Part shown: piece by piece, positions 50,690 to 62,391 of the stretch
Layout of the letters: every line of letters begins with the position of its first letter
How positions within the stretch are numbered: the stretch's first letter is position 1
Assembly (NCBI RefSeq): GCF_000189635.1
Contig: NW_002476571.1
Coordinates: forward strand, 429,957 to 493,956
Length of the DNA stretch: 64,000 nt
Direction of reading: 5' to 3'
Source: Tetrahymena thermophila SB210
Lineage: Eukaryota; Ciliophora; Oligohymenophorea; Hymenostomatida; Tetrahymenidae
Program-made: the position numbers and the translations under genes
The notes under the pieces: generated by a model
Told to the model about the DNA's origin: nothing
The model's input: only the letters and a program-made list of their open reading frames with translations
Database searches by the model: none

Positions 50690-51706
50690 TTAATAATATT
50701 TATTTTAACATTATAAATTAAAATTTTAGATATTTATTGGAATAATATCAACAACTTAATCAATAATCAAAATATATATATATTATTTATAGATATTTAT
50801 TTAATATAAAATTGCATTTATATCTATTACCTTATTCCCTTTAACTTCGTAATTCTCAATTTATAAAAATCAAAGAGGTTCCAAATTAATCTTTAAAAAA
50901 TTGATTTTTTTCGATTAATTACTTTAAAATACTTTATCGTTTAGCAAAAACTATATTATATATCAAAATAAATAGATCTTAAAAATAATAAAGTAGTAAA
51001 ATGCTTTTTTTATGCAAAAAATGTAATATTAATTTTAAAAATTAGATTATCTAAACTTTTACTGAATTTATTCAATAATTTATCATATCTTTATAATTTT
51101 ATTTGATTATATTACTATTTTTTATTAAAACTTACTGTCACCATATTTATTTATTAATTTAAATTTTTTAATAATTTATAATTACATTTAATTAAGAATT
51201 TACTTATTTTTTAATAAATTATATTTTGAGAATTTAAATTTTTCATAATCTATATCATTTTTAGTTTTCATTTTTATTATTGCTTGCTCATAAAATAACT
51301 TTTTAAATTAGATGAAGACAAATATTTTATAAGCTATTTTATATTAATTAAAATAAATAAATTAATAAATAGGTTAATATGAAATAATAATGTTTGAATA
51401 TTTCTTATTAGTATTCTATTGATTAAACTTTTTAGTGACTAATTAAGGAAATAAAAATTAATGTCTATTTTAACTTCCCTTGTTAACAGCATAATTAAAA
51501 AATAGAGTTTGTAATGTTTTTTAAGATGTGTTTATGAGTTATCAGCTTTATTCAATTTAAAGAGTTGATAGTTGCTAGAAAAATAATCTTTACTGATTAT
51601 AAAACAAATTAATTTACTAGTAGAATTATTAAATAATTAATTAATTGGTAAATAGAAGCAACTAATTTATCAGAAAAAAAGCAAAAAAAGATGAGTTTTA
51701 TAGTTA
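50690..51706. other. Intergenic, no gene seen
   Basis: AT-rich with no coding-like frame. A short ATG frame at 51691 is out of frame with the gene that follows and ends at TGA within 75 codons; it is not supported. Confidence 0.55.
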
Positions 51707-52540
51707 ATGGCACAGAAAATACAAAAAGTAAAATCCATCAAAATTCAAAGATATCAACCACTTTTGACTTAAAAAGTCTCATTTTTTATAAAATATATTC
51801 AAGATAGCCCTGTCCACGCTTTGTAGCAAGAAAATCGTAGGAGAAATTCATCAGAAATAAAAATGAACAGTATTATAGAGCAATAAAATAGCGAACCTTA
51901 AAAGATGGTTGAAAACTAAAAACTAGAATCATTCCCAGAATTTTTAAATCTATAAATTTAAGCCAATGACGAAGAAGAAAGGAAATAAATGAAACATAAT
52001 CACAATGAAATTAAGTCTTTAAAAAGTAGTAGTTTTTAAAATTTAAAAGAAATAGATCTTTAACAAGGTTAAGAAAACAAAATAGAAGATAATGATAAGG
52101 ATTAAATGAATTAAGCAGAGAATAAAATGCAAGAATAAAACATAGACTGTGACAAGTAAGAAAATGAAAATGAAAATGAACCATAATAACAAAGAAAAAG
52201 ACTTTCAAGAAGAGATACTAATGCTCAAAATTAAATCCAGAATGATATTTAAGAAGAATATGAAAAGTGGCAATTAGAACTAGAAGTTTAAGAAGAATTT
52301 GTCTCTAAGATAATTCAAAACATCTTGATAAATAACATGACAATATTACTTTTTCTTATTTTTGTTTAGATTGCCTACTGCTTTGATATTTCTTTATCCT
52401 TTTCTGTTTCTTTTCTCATTTTAATAGATGTTGTAAGCATTATTTACAAGGCCAATCAAAATCTAACAATATAAGAACCAATCAAGTAAAGTTTTTCAAT
52501 ATATTGTTTCTTTATCAAACATTCATTCATAAATGCATGA
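51707..52540 (+). CDS. Charged N-terminus, two-pass C-terminal membrane protein, function unknown
   Basis: An intronless 277-residue frame. The start is the ATG at 51707; an in-frame TGA lies just upstream, at 51692-51694. The first 185 or so residues are hydrophilic, with an Arg-rich stretch (ENRRRNSSE), acidic/Gln-rich runs and KRLSRRD. Two hydrophobic segments follow (MTILLFLIFVQIAYCF and ISLSFSVSFLILIDVVSIIY), with a short tail. No domain was recognised. It may be an organelle tail-anchored type protein with a cytosolic N-terminus. Support is from length, frame closure and contrast in composition with the flanks. Confidence 0.6.
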
Positions 52541-53456
52541 AAAAAAAAAATTAATTACATCCAAATTAATAACTTTCATATAAAATTTCCTTAAAGCGAA
52601 AACTGAACATTTTAATTATTAAAATTCCTTTTTACTTTCTTGCTCCCAACAAAAACTTGGTTATTGATAATTAATTAAATTTCATTTCAACTCTTCTAAT
52701 ATTTTAAATTAACTTTAACTAAAAACATCTAAATTAATTAGTTGATTATTTATTTATTGACTTAGTTATCTAGTTTTTCTTAAAAAAACAATATATTGTT
52801 TTGTACAATACAATAATATTTTATTATCAAATTAATCAAAAAAAATGCAAAACAATCAAATAAATGAATTAGTTATTAATTATTTATATTATTTTAAAAA
52901 ATCTTAGTATTAAAATGTTAATTTATTTTTCACTTGACATCAATTTCATTATTAGAATTTATAAATACATAATTTATTTTATCAACAAATACCATTTTAT
53001 TTTTAATAAATCTTTGACCTGGTAATTAATTTAAATAAATTTATTCTGATAATTTTTTATGAGACCAACAAATGACATTAAATTTACTTATAAAATATGA
53101 AATTTATAAAAATATCCCAGAATAAAATTTAATTATTAAATATTTAATTTTATAAAAGGTATATGATGAAATAGTTCATCTAGAGTATTGTTGAAGAGAT
53201 ATTTTAAATATTTTTTAAAGTTGTGGTGATGATTTACATATTTCATAAAGATTAATTTATACTAACTCCTTACACATCTATTTTTTGTGGGTATTACTTA
53301 TTAAGAATAATATATTAATTCTATTACAAATCAGACGAAATACAAGTCAATAGTCAATACTTCTCATTTGTAAATTAAAAAATTAATACTAAATAATTAA
53401 TACATTTAATAATAAATATAAAAGGCAAGTTATGTTTTTAAGCTTTGGTTGGTCTT
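52541..53456. other. Intergenic, no gene seen
   Basis: AT-rich; no coding-like frame or repeat stands out. Confidence 0.55.
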
Positions 53457-54440
53457 TCAGAGCTTATTCATTTCTCTAAATTTAGATAGTATAGTTAATT
53501 GGTAATGGAGTTCTGTGTTTGCATGTTTTTGGGTTTTCTTCTTTGTAGTCGTTGGAATTTCATTTATATTTTTTCTGATGCTTTGCTCTAAAATATGGAG
53601 TAACACTTATACTGGATCTCGATAATTAAAGACCAAAAACAATTTTGAAAGTAAATTCGGTTTAATTTGTTTAAAAATATTGAACTTACTTAAATTATTA
53701 GCAAAAGGAATATTTTGGGTTTTTACTCTCCTCTTAAGCTTATGTTGCACGTCTTGTTGCACTGTTATAGGTATTTCATAGTTTTTAGACAACCACACCT
53801 TGACATGGATTTTTAATTCTTTATATGTTTCTTGCTCATTCCTTGGGTTTGAGATCTTCGTGTTTTTTTATTTGAAGAACGACTTAAAGTAATTTACTAT
53901 TTATAAAAAACTCTATTTTAGAACAACTAACTACTTTAATCAATAAAAATATTTTTAAGCAATATTTATTAATTTAATCCAAAATTTTCAATAATAAAAT
54001 TTAATAGTTAAATTTATGCTTTTATAATTAAATTCAAAAGAAATTTATTTATAATTTGACATCTTATTTTTCTTAATATACTAAAAAATAAATACTTTTC
54101 ACGTTTAATAAAAAACTTGTTTTAATTATATTTATGATTAAGATATTAATTTTATATTAATACATATTAGATAATTTATCAAAAATATATTTTTTGATGA
54201 AGAGGAATAAGTTTAATTGGATAGCAGAAGATAGTAAAGAAATAACACCAATGCAAACTTTTAATATAGCACATTTAATATATAGAATTAGCTTCCTCAC
54301 ATAAATTAGATTATCAATAACATTAATATAAATTTTATTCACAACTACTAATTCTATTCTCACTAAAGGCAATCTTATAAATAGAGTAAGCAAATAAATT
54401 TAGATAATTTTTATATTTATTTACACTGATTATTTAAATA
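53457..54440 (-). pseudogene. Degenerate fragments possibly from a ciliate cation (K+) channel
   Basis: Two open stretches without a start codon lie in order on the minus strand. The first (about 54,420-54,160) encodes LLTLFIRLPLVRIELVVVNK and a hydrophobic helix, resembling the S4-S5 part of ciliate voltage- or cyclic-nucleotide-type channels. The second (53,939-53,457) encodes KELKIHVKVWLSKNYEIP, VQHKLKRRV and NIFKQIKPNLLSKLFLVFN, resembling the C-linker that follows the pore. No pore motif is seen between them and no N-terminal helices are found before the RING gene starts on the other strand. The channel identity is inferred from pattern alone. It may instead be exons of an unrecognised gene. 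Confidence 0.3.
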
Positions 54441-54497
54441 GAAACAAAACTTAGAGAAGTATAGGTATAAGGAAACCTCAATTTTCCTTAATTTGTA

Positions 54498-57074
54498 ATG
54501 AAATGTTCTTCAACTTATTTTAAATTTCTCAACCTGAAAAGTAAAAACCAGAAAATAGTTCCTATAAATTAAAACTTAGAGTAAAAGTTTTAAGATTAAG
54601 TTGATATAGAGCAGGAAAACAAATCTCAAATTAGCTAAAACCAAAAAGAAAATAATTAGAATTAAGTATAGAATGAAAGAGTCATTACACATTAGCCAAT
54701 CGATAGTGAAGACCAAATTAATAGAAAAAATTACCAAGATTTACCACATTTTAGCAACTCAACAACTGATAAAAGACTATCTAGAGATTAATATAAAAAA
54801 TTATTAATCAGTAAACTCTTCTAAAATAATTCTTATTAAGTCTGTACAATTGATGATATGCCTTTAAATTCTGCTAAAGCAGATAATGAGATTAAAACTT
54901 CAAGAAACTATGATAAAACCAATGTGAATCTAGAGATAGTAAACTTTAAAATAATAACATTTCGTATTCTTTATTAATTTTTTTTTGTTGATAAAATACT
55001 ATTAAGGATTACACTCATAGATAATAACTGAAGAAATTGTTCTAGAAAGACAAAGATTGCTTTAACAATAAAATTTTTAAAAAAAGAAACGAATCTAAGT
55101 CATCTTTAAACTTAGAATGCCAAATTACTTAGGAAAATTATGAAATATAGAATAAATCTCTGCCCTACATAAGTAATCTTGTGAATGTTCAGAGCTAACA
55201 GATTAACGAGTTAGATAGTTTGAATGATCAAATAAGATCTGCTTAAATAATTAGAGATATCGAGTAATAATTTAACAAAGAAAATAACAAGATCATAAAA
55301 TTTCTTTCATAAAATAATGATTTTCCTGTCAGCCCAACTTTTTATGACCCTAAATTAGAATCCTTGAATTAAAATTGTGAAAACTCAAAAGCTAATAATA
55401 TAATCAATGCTAACACTAACCTCATTTCTAATTCTAATTCAAATTCTAACACAAAAGATAATACAAACGCCAACACCAACACCAATTCATAAATTGATAT
55501 AAAAAGTTCGACAAGCCAATAAATTATTTGCCTAGTTTGCTTTGACTCTGAATGCAATTCTATATTTGCTCCCTGTGGTCATGGAGGTAACAATACATAC
55601 ATTCTGTTTCATAAAATTAAAATAAATATTTCATTTTCCTCCAAAGATATGTCTGTCTAATAATTTCCCATTAATACCAATAAAAATAATTACCTTATTT
55701 TATCTTTATTTTTTATAAACGATAATTTTTTTCTTCTATTTTTTAATAATTTAGAATTTTTAATTGTAATTAATTAAATTTTTAATTGTATGAGGATAGA
55801 TAAAGGAGTCGCGGCATATATAATATATAATATAAAGAAATTAATTTTATTAGCATAAATTAAATTAAAATCTAAATGCAATTAAAAATAACATTTTTAT
55901 TTTTTTTAAAAATATATGAGTTAAATTTTAATTTGAAATTGTTTAATTAATATATTTAGGACTTTGTTATCAATGTGCATTAGATGTGTTTAAGAAACAA
56001 GGTGACTGCTTATTATGCAGAAAAGTAAACCTTAATTAAATTATTAACCAAAAAAATATAAAAATATTTAAACCTAATTAGAAAGTAACTGAAATCTACA
56101 AATATATTGAAGTTGTTGAAGAAAATTCTAAAAAAGATTAACCCCATAAATACTTTTAGATATAAACAATAACTAAATATTTAGACAGCAACTAGAATTC
56201 TATGATAAAAAAACAAAGATTGTAAAATAAAAATAGCTTTAAGAATACTGTTTACACTTAAGGAGAGATTGAATAATAAATTTAATAATACTCTTTTTGT
56301 GATTTTGACGATTTTGGGAACTAAATAATTTCAGAGTAGCAAGTATAAAATTAGTCAGGCAATAGAAATTTAGGAATTTAAAATTCGAGCTCTATATAAT
56401 CAAATAAAGAGTAATCTCTATCCCAATAGTAATAACAAAGTATGTAGAGCTCGCTTAATGTAATATCTCCTTTGAATTCTGATAGAGAAAGATAAAAGAA
56501 TAGCAACATAAAGAAATACAATGATATCATTTAGAATGTAGCCAGTGATAATATTTAAAACAGATAATTAAGATCTATTACTTAGCAATCAGATAGCCAT
56601 GCTCGTTTCATAAGCGATTAACTCTAAATTTAATAAGAACTTTTTGTCCCTTAATTCTTAATAGATAAAGACTTATAACCCAATTTAATTTTGAGATAAT
56701 CTCCTTAATTAATAAATTATTAAAAAGTCAATCAAGAAATGGCCACAACATAAGCAACAGATGCATTTTTAAATTCTTAATCATAGCATTAAATAGTTTA
56801 AAATTATAATTAAAAGTCATAGGAATAAAATATCCTAAAATAATAACATAGTAGCGAATTAAACAATGTATTTAAATAGAAAGACAACAAAAGTAAAAAC
56901 ATAAATATCTTCTCAGAAAATTTAAATTTTACTAGTAGACAAAACGCAATAATCAGCAATCAAAATTACATTAACCATTAAAAAAAGACTTCAGAAAAAA
57001 GCATACTAAAAGACTGTAACTTTGATAATTAAACAGATTTCTTATAAAGACAGAATTCATTTAGCAAACAGTGA
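54498..57074 (+). CDS. RING finger protein (C3HC4), three exons
   Basis: Exons are 54498-54938, 55007-55586 and 55960-57074, with GT-AG introns of 68 and 373 nt. The coding sum is 2,136 nt, giving 711 residues, closed by TGA. The RING spans about residues 322-365: CLVC, then CGHGG, split by intron 2 inside the Gly codon, continuing LCYQC and CLLC. The pattern C-x2-C, C-x-H, C-x2-C, C-x2-C is complete. The N-terminal 320 residues are Gln/Asn/Ser-rich with a possible coiled coil and a tract of Asn-Thr/Ser repeats just before the RING. The C-terminal part is Gln/Asn-rich. It likely acts as an E3 ubiquitin ligase; substrates are not readable. The position of an intron inside the zinc-binding core is unremarkable but confirms splicing. 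Confidence 0.88.
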
Positions 57075-57831
57075 AATTAATCAATCATATTATGGCAAAT
57101 TACTTTAAAAAATATTGTATCATGTGTTCCTCTTTTATATTTTAAATTGTTAAATTAATTATTAATATTTTATCATTTGAAATCATTTAATTTTTGTTTA
57201 AAAACAATAAAAAATATAATTTAAACAATAAGCTATATTATATAGCTGTTCCTGCATTTGAAATATCACAGATCATGATATCATGATTTGTGATATTTCA
57301 AATAAATTTTATATTACTAAATGAATTTTTTTTATATCTAAATCTTTATTATTTTCTTTTTATTAGATTTCTTATATTTTACAAAAATTAATCAAAATAC
57401 AGAAACCTTTTTTCAAATTTTGAGAGTAAAAAAATTTTTTTTACAGTAAATAAAGAGAAAGGATTTTGTAAAATTAAGCATTAAAAAATTTATAACAATT
57501 AGTATTAATCATTCATAATTAAAATTTTGCAAGTTTGTTTCATAAATGATTGATTATTTTATAACACTTTGAGTATTGAAATATAAATTATAAATTCAAT
57601 ATTGTTATTAATTTCTAAATAGTTTATTTATTTCTTATCTTTTTGCTTTTAGATTGATTGATGCTATTTTTATACATAAACAATAATAAATTAAATATTT
57701 TATAAGATTATTTTTATTTAATTATTATAAATGTTTTTAATGATATAAAAATTAATTTTATTTAAAGAAATTTAAACAAGAAATAATAAATTGGATACAA
57801 TATATATATACAATAAAAATTGTTTGAAATT
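57075..57831. other. Intergenic between convergent genes, with a long palindrome
   Basis: No gene. Contains the 48-bp palindrome at 57,256-57,303, close to the 3' ends of both neighbouring genes. Confidence 0.65.
57256..57303. repeat. 48-bp near-perfect palindrome
   Basis: The left arm starts atttgaaatatcac and the right arm ends gtgatatttcaaat, meeting at atcatgatatcatgat with no loop. Only one mismatch is seen across 23-24 paired positions. It could form a cruciform or an RNA hairpin in a 3' UTR. Confidence 0.9.
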
Positions 57832-60297
57832 TCATAATTTAATGTATTTTTTAACTGCTTTGAAGGCATTTTCTTAGGATAAAAATGACTTCTTAATGCT
57901 TTGTTCTATCAAAGGCTTGACTTGAGATAGTACTTTATGAGCTTCTTTTTAGCGATACCCTTTTTAATTTTCTAGGTATAAAGAAAAAATTATTGAGCAA
58001 AGCAAGTCTTTACTTAATCCTGCTGAAAAAAAGTATCCTATTAATTCTTATAATTTACTCATGGAATCAATAAATTACAGGATAATTTACTAATCGTATT
58101 TCCAAAGCTTGTTATCGGTATATTTACTTAACAAGATACTTTTTAGATTATTTAATTTTTTCTTTTTTTGTCTATTTTTGCTAATAGGTTTCATAACACC
58201 ACCTGTTGCAGGAGCAGATTTTCTTGCAGATCCTTATTTCTTCCTATTCTTTCTATGTCTGCCACCTGCTGATCCTGTTGAGCGGTAAGTACTTTTTGTA
58301 TAATCTACTTTATACTCTTCATATTCTACAACTCTTGTATCTGTTAATCCTTGCAAAGAGGAAATATAAGATGTTAATGGAGTTACGAGTTAGTATTTAA
58401 CGCTTTCTTCAATTATTTTCTTTTTTTGTTCTTAGCTTTGCTTCAAGTTAGAGCATTAACGATTGAGGTAGAGTTGCTTTCCTATCAAAAATATTGTCTT
58501 TTTTAAATTTTAATCTTGCAAAAACTAATCTTATCCATTCAGTTCAATTTCTGTCTTTTCAAATTTCATATTTGTGCAGTTATAGTAGCTTATCTTTACT
58601 TTTTTCTGTTTGGTTTAAAGCTCATTTAAATTAATTCCTTTTTTCAAGAAAATATGCATGAAAAATTGCTCATTTTTCAAGACAGAAGGAAATTCGTCTT
58701 ATTGAGGATATATAGACTCAACAATAGATTTATCATATTCAACTTGGAATTTAGTATAGCTAGGAGTAAAAGAATTTTCTAGCACATTGATAACAACTTC
58801 TTTCAATTCAGAGGCATTATCAACTTATCTATTAGCTCCTCTGCCTGACTCAGAGCATCTCCTTAGTAATTATTTGTCTACTCCGCTGCCTAAACCTATG
58901 CAATGAACTCTAGCTTTATGCGAATTATTTCTGATTAATTGAACAACCATGTCTGGTTAAGAAACTTATCCATCAGTTAATAAAAATATTTGCATTTAAT
59001 ACAGATCGTTCACGTTTTTACATTAAAAGATTTTCTCTAAAGGCTGATAAATTTCTGTTCCTCCCATGTCAGCTGAGAATTTGCTAATTTATTCTAAAGC
59101 ACTTTTCATTGATTATTTATTTTTCTTTTTTGCTTCCTCAAAGAGGAATTGATAGCCAGATCCAAAAGAAATAACATTGAAATAACTATCGTCAGGTAGT
59201 CTTTATAGGAATTCAATAAGTGTATCACGGGCCTTTTAGAAAATAGTGCACATCGATCCACTTCTATCGATTAAGAAGAAAAATTATGCCTTGCTGTGTT
59301 TTTCGGCATTTAACACAGTTTTTTCTATCTGTTCAACAAATTCATCAGTTAAAACCTATTTACCTTTTTCAATTTACTCTTGAATGTGCTGGTCTATAAT
59401 TGCCTTATTTTCTTAGCCAAAATCAGGTGTAAAGCTTATGAAGCAGGACTATCTCAAGTTTTGATTCATATCATCTATTTCTATTTCCATCTCATCCTCC
59501 TACTTCTCATTCATTTTTTTTTCATCTGATGTAGGAATCTCTTGCTTTTCACTTTCTTCAGATTTGTTTTTTTCTTCTTATTCTTGAGCAGTAGTTTCAT
59601 CTGATTCTTTTATAGCTTCTCCTAAAATCACAGAGGGTTCGTACATTCCTTCAAAGCTATAAATGAGTTCAAAGAATTACTTTGAACCTTTAAGATGCTT
59701 TGTTGTCATCAAGAGGTTTGCCTCGTTACCATCTTTTATGTTTGCCTAAACGTTATGGGAAATACACTCTACCTTCTAGAGAGAGCCAGTGCAAGTGAGT
59801 TTAAGCTTAAGATATTCAAAAGATTCCATCATTTATTTTTCCATTAGAGGTATTTGCAAATAGAAATATTGGCTGAAGACAAGCTTGATAATAGATGAGA
59901 ACTAGACAGTTATTTTAATCTTATCATTAGGAGCAACATTTCCGACATTTATCTCAATAAGTTCTCCATTATCAGATTTCTCGGCATAGAGTGCAGTTTA
60001 TCCTTCACTTGTCATTTATTCAAACATCTACTTTCCTTCTTCCTTTTCTACAACCATGCCCGTAATAGTATCCTAATTATAGATGATAGTAAAAGATTCC
60101 AAGCAAGTGTCTTATTTAATAGGAATTTAGTACTTGACATCTTTGAATGTTTTTTCTTCTTTGTTGTCAAATTCTTAAGTTATCTTCATCCTTAGTATTT
60201 AGTTGATAATATCACATTCATAAGAGCACCCCAGCATCTCAAGCACCTCAGAATTGCCTTACTCAGAAGTACCTTAAAGAACAAAAAATTAATCCAT
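57832..60297 (-). CDS. VIT and VWA domain protein (inter-alpha-trypsin-inhibitor heavy chain/PARP4-like layout)
   Basis: An intronless 821-residue frame closed by TGA. The VIT domain is at about 40-150, with VVEKEEGKQMF, SEGQTALYAEK, VGNVAPNDKIKITVQFSS. An acidic linker follows. The VWA domain is at about 335-510, with a complete MIDAS: FLIDRSGSM (Asp near residue 344), GGTEIYQP and LLTDGQ. After it come an Arg/Lys/Ser-rich basic stretch (GGRHRKNRKK, then KKKKL) and an alpha-helical C-terminus. There is no signal peptide, so it is probably cytosolic, as in other protist VIT-VWA proteins; it likely mediates metal-dependent protein binding. The chosen ATG (60295-60297) is the first that keeps the VIT domain. 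The frame stays open for 51 further codons upstream to a TGA, with no ATG there, so a missing 5' exon cannot be excluded. Confidence 0.87.
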
Positions 60298-60349
60298 AAT
60301 TTTAAAGAGAGTCTTTTCAATTATTTTTTCTATTGATTTTTTAATATTT

Positions 60350-60731
60350 TCAGTATTGATTTTTTGTTTATTATAAATATTATTTGAAGTAATGGAGAAC
60401 CTTTAGCTTTTAAAGCTCAATTTTGGAGAACGTGTAGCAATGTCTGAATCTCAATCCAACACTTAAAATAGTTATAACTATTTAAAATAGATCCATCTAG
60501 GCTATTTATCCATGAAAAATGACGTTCCTCAGAGTGAGCATCATCTCGTTAAATTCATTTTTTTTGATTATAAAAATTTTAGACTTTAGATCCATCAATT
60601 ACTAAAAGTGAATATGGACTGTACCATAACCAAAATGTTGCAGAAGCGAAGAGCATTAATTTAATTATAACAGTTAAGCCATATATGTTAATAATATCCT
60701 GGATTTTTAAGTGGTACTTCTCATCCGACAT
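60350..60731 (-). pseudogene. Short two-helix membrane ORF broken by one base in an A8 run
   Basis: ATG at 60731 opens MSDEKYHLKIQDIINIYG and a hydrophobic, Trp-rich helix (ASATFWLWYSPYSLLVI). The frame hits TGA just after eight A. Skipping one base there continues as EFNEMMLTLRNVIFHGQ and a second helix, to TGA at 60350. The composition is less AT-biased than the flanks. It may be a pseudogene, a sequencing error in a homopolymer, or 5' sequence of the VIT-VWA gene. No family was recognised. Confidence 0.3.
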
Positions 60732-62391
60732 TTTCTACTTGAAGCCTCTACATACGCATTTTATTCATATTTAAGAAGAAAATACAAGTATTTGCTTTTC
60801 TTTTTCTTTATTACATTTTGAATGAAAATATTTGATTTTTTTAGAATTTGTATAGAAAATTGCAAGCATTCGTATTTGAATAGAAACTCATTTCAATCTT
60901 TTAATTGAAATCAGCATAGAAAAAAATTTGAGTCTTTATTTTTAGTAAATAAAAATAAATATTTTATTTTTAAGTCTTTATTGGCAGTTTAAAAGTAGAT
61001 TTAGTTAAAAAATATTTTAAAGCTTATTTTATTAGAAAAGATTAATTTTAATTATATTTTATCTTAATTACTTTAAAATGAAGGAATTTTAAACAATTAA
61101 ATATAACTAAGAGTAAGGAAATAAAGAGAGTTTGATTTGTTGTTAAAATATTTTGTAGACTAAATATAAAATCTTTCAAATAATACTAAAAAATATCTTT
61201 AACAAATATGATTAAATCCTTCTCTTCTTAGCCATTCTTAAAATAAAAAATTAATAGAATAATTCAAGCAATACAACAAAAATAAATATAGTTAAATGAT
61301 AATATTTATTTATTTTCTAATGATAATAGCTTAAAATTAAATTATTTTTAAATAAATTTAATTAGTTTCTTTTTTTATTTTAAAGTACTTTGTTAGCAAT
61401 TAATAAAAGAATTATTTTTTAAACAAATACCAAAATCAGATAACAAATATAATTCAAGATTAATAGACAAAGATCATAAAAAATTATAAAATTAATTAAA
61501 ATAAGTAATTAATAATCACATTTTATAAATACTGATAAAATTATTTGATAATAATATAGATACTAAAAGATTTAAAATTAATTTAGAAATTATCATTTTT
61601 ATTAAAAGTTTTAATAATAATATTTTATTGTATAAAATATATTGAAGAAATAAGGTATAAAATATTTGTAATGATTAAAGACATTTCTATTCCTCTTTTT
61701 ATTTTAAATATCTTCATATTATGAAATAAAAAAACTAATTACATAGAATTTTAGAAATAATTTTAATTTTTTGAATTATTTTAATTTGTAGATAAATTAA
61801 ATTAATTTTATTTAAATATTTAAATTTATCTTTATTAATATTATTAATTATAATATAATTTTATTTTATTTAATAAAAATATTTTTATTGAATTTTAAAA
61901 AATTTTCTAAATATTTTTAAAACACATTTGCAAATCAAAATTACACTTTAACATTTTGGTAAGCAAGCTTGTTTGTTTGGTATCAGTAATTACTTAGACT
62001 ATTTTAATTATGACTATTCTCAAAAACAATTAAATTAAATACAATACTCTAAATGAGATAATTTATTTGCAAAAATTATTAATTTTTGATTTGACTGTCA
62101 TTTATATTCACAATTTAATTGTTACTTTAAGTATTGCTTTTTGGAGAAGAAATCTTTTTTTATAATTGAATATTTTTATTAGCTATCTCTCATATTTAAA
62201 TCCGAATTTCCTACGGATAATGAGATAACTAGCTTTGTTATGCTTTTTTTTACTTGAGATTTGCAAATCACTAGCTTTATAGTATGAATAAGATTGTAAA
62301 TAATACATTTATTACATTGTGATACCATATTAAATTTATTTAGGATTGATTTTAATATTTTTAACTTTTTTTACAATGTTAAATAGCTTAG
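60732..62391. other. AT-rich intergenic sequence, no gene seen
   Basis: Divergent promoter region of about 1.6 kb. No coding-like frame, repeat array or structured element stands out. Confidence 0.6.

Noticed and set aside
51691..51920. ATG frame just upstream of the two-pass membrane gene
   Set aside because: Ends at TGA within about 75 codons and is out of frame with the better supported frame starting at 51707.
58206..58400. + strand frame inside the VIT-VWA gene
   Set aside because: Shadow of the minus-strand coding sequence.
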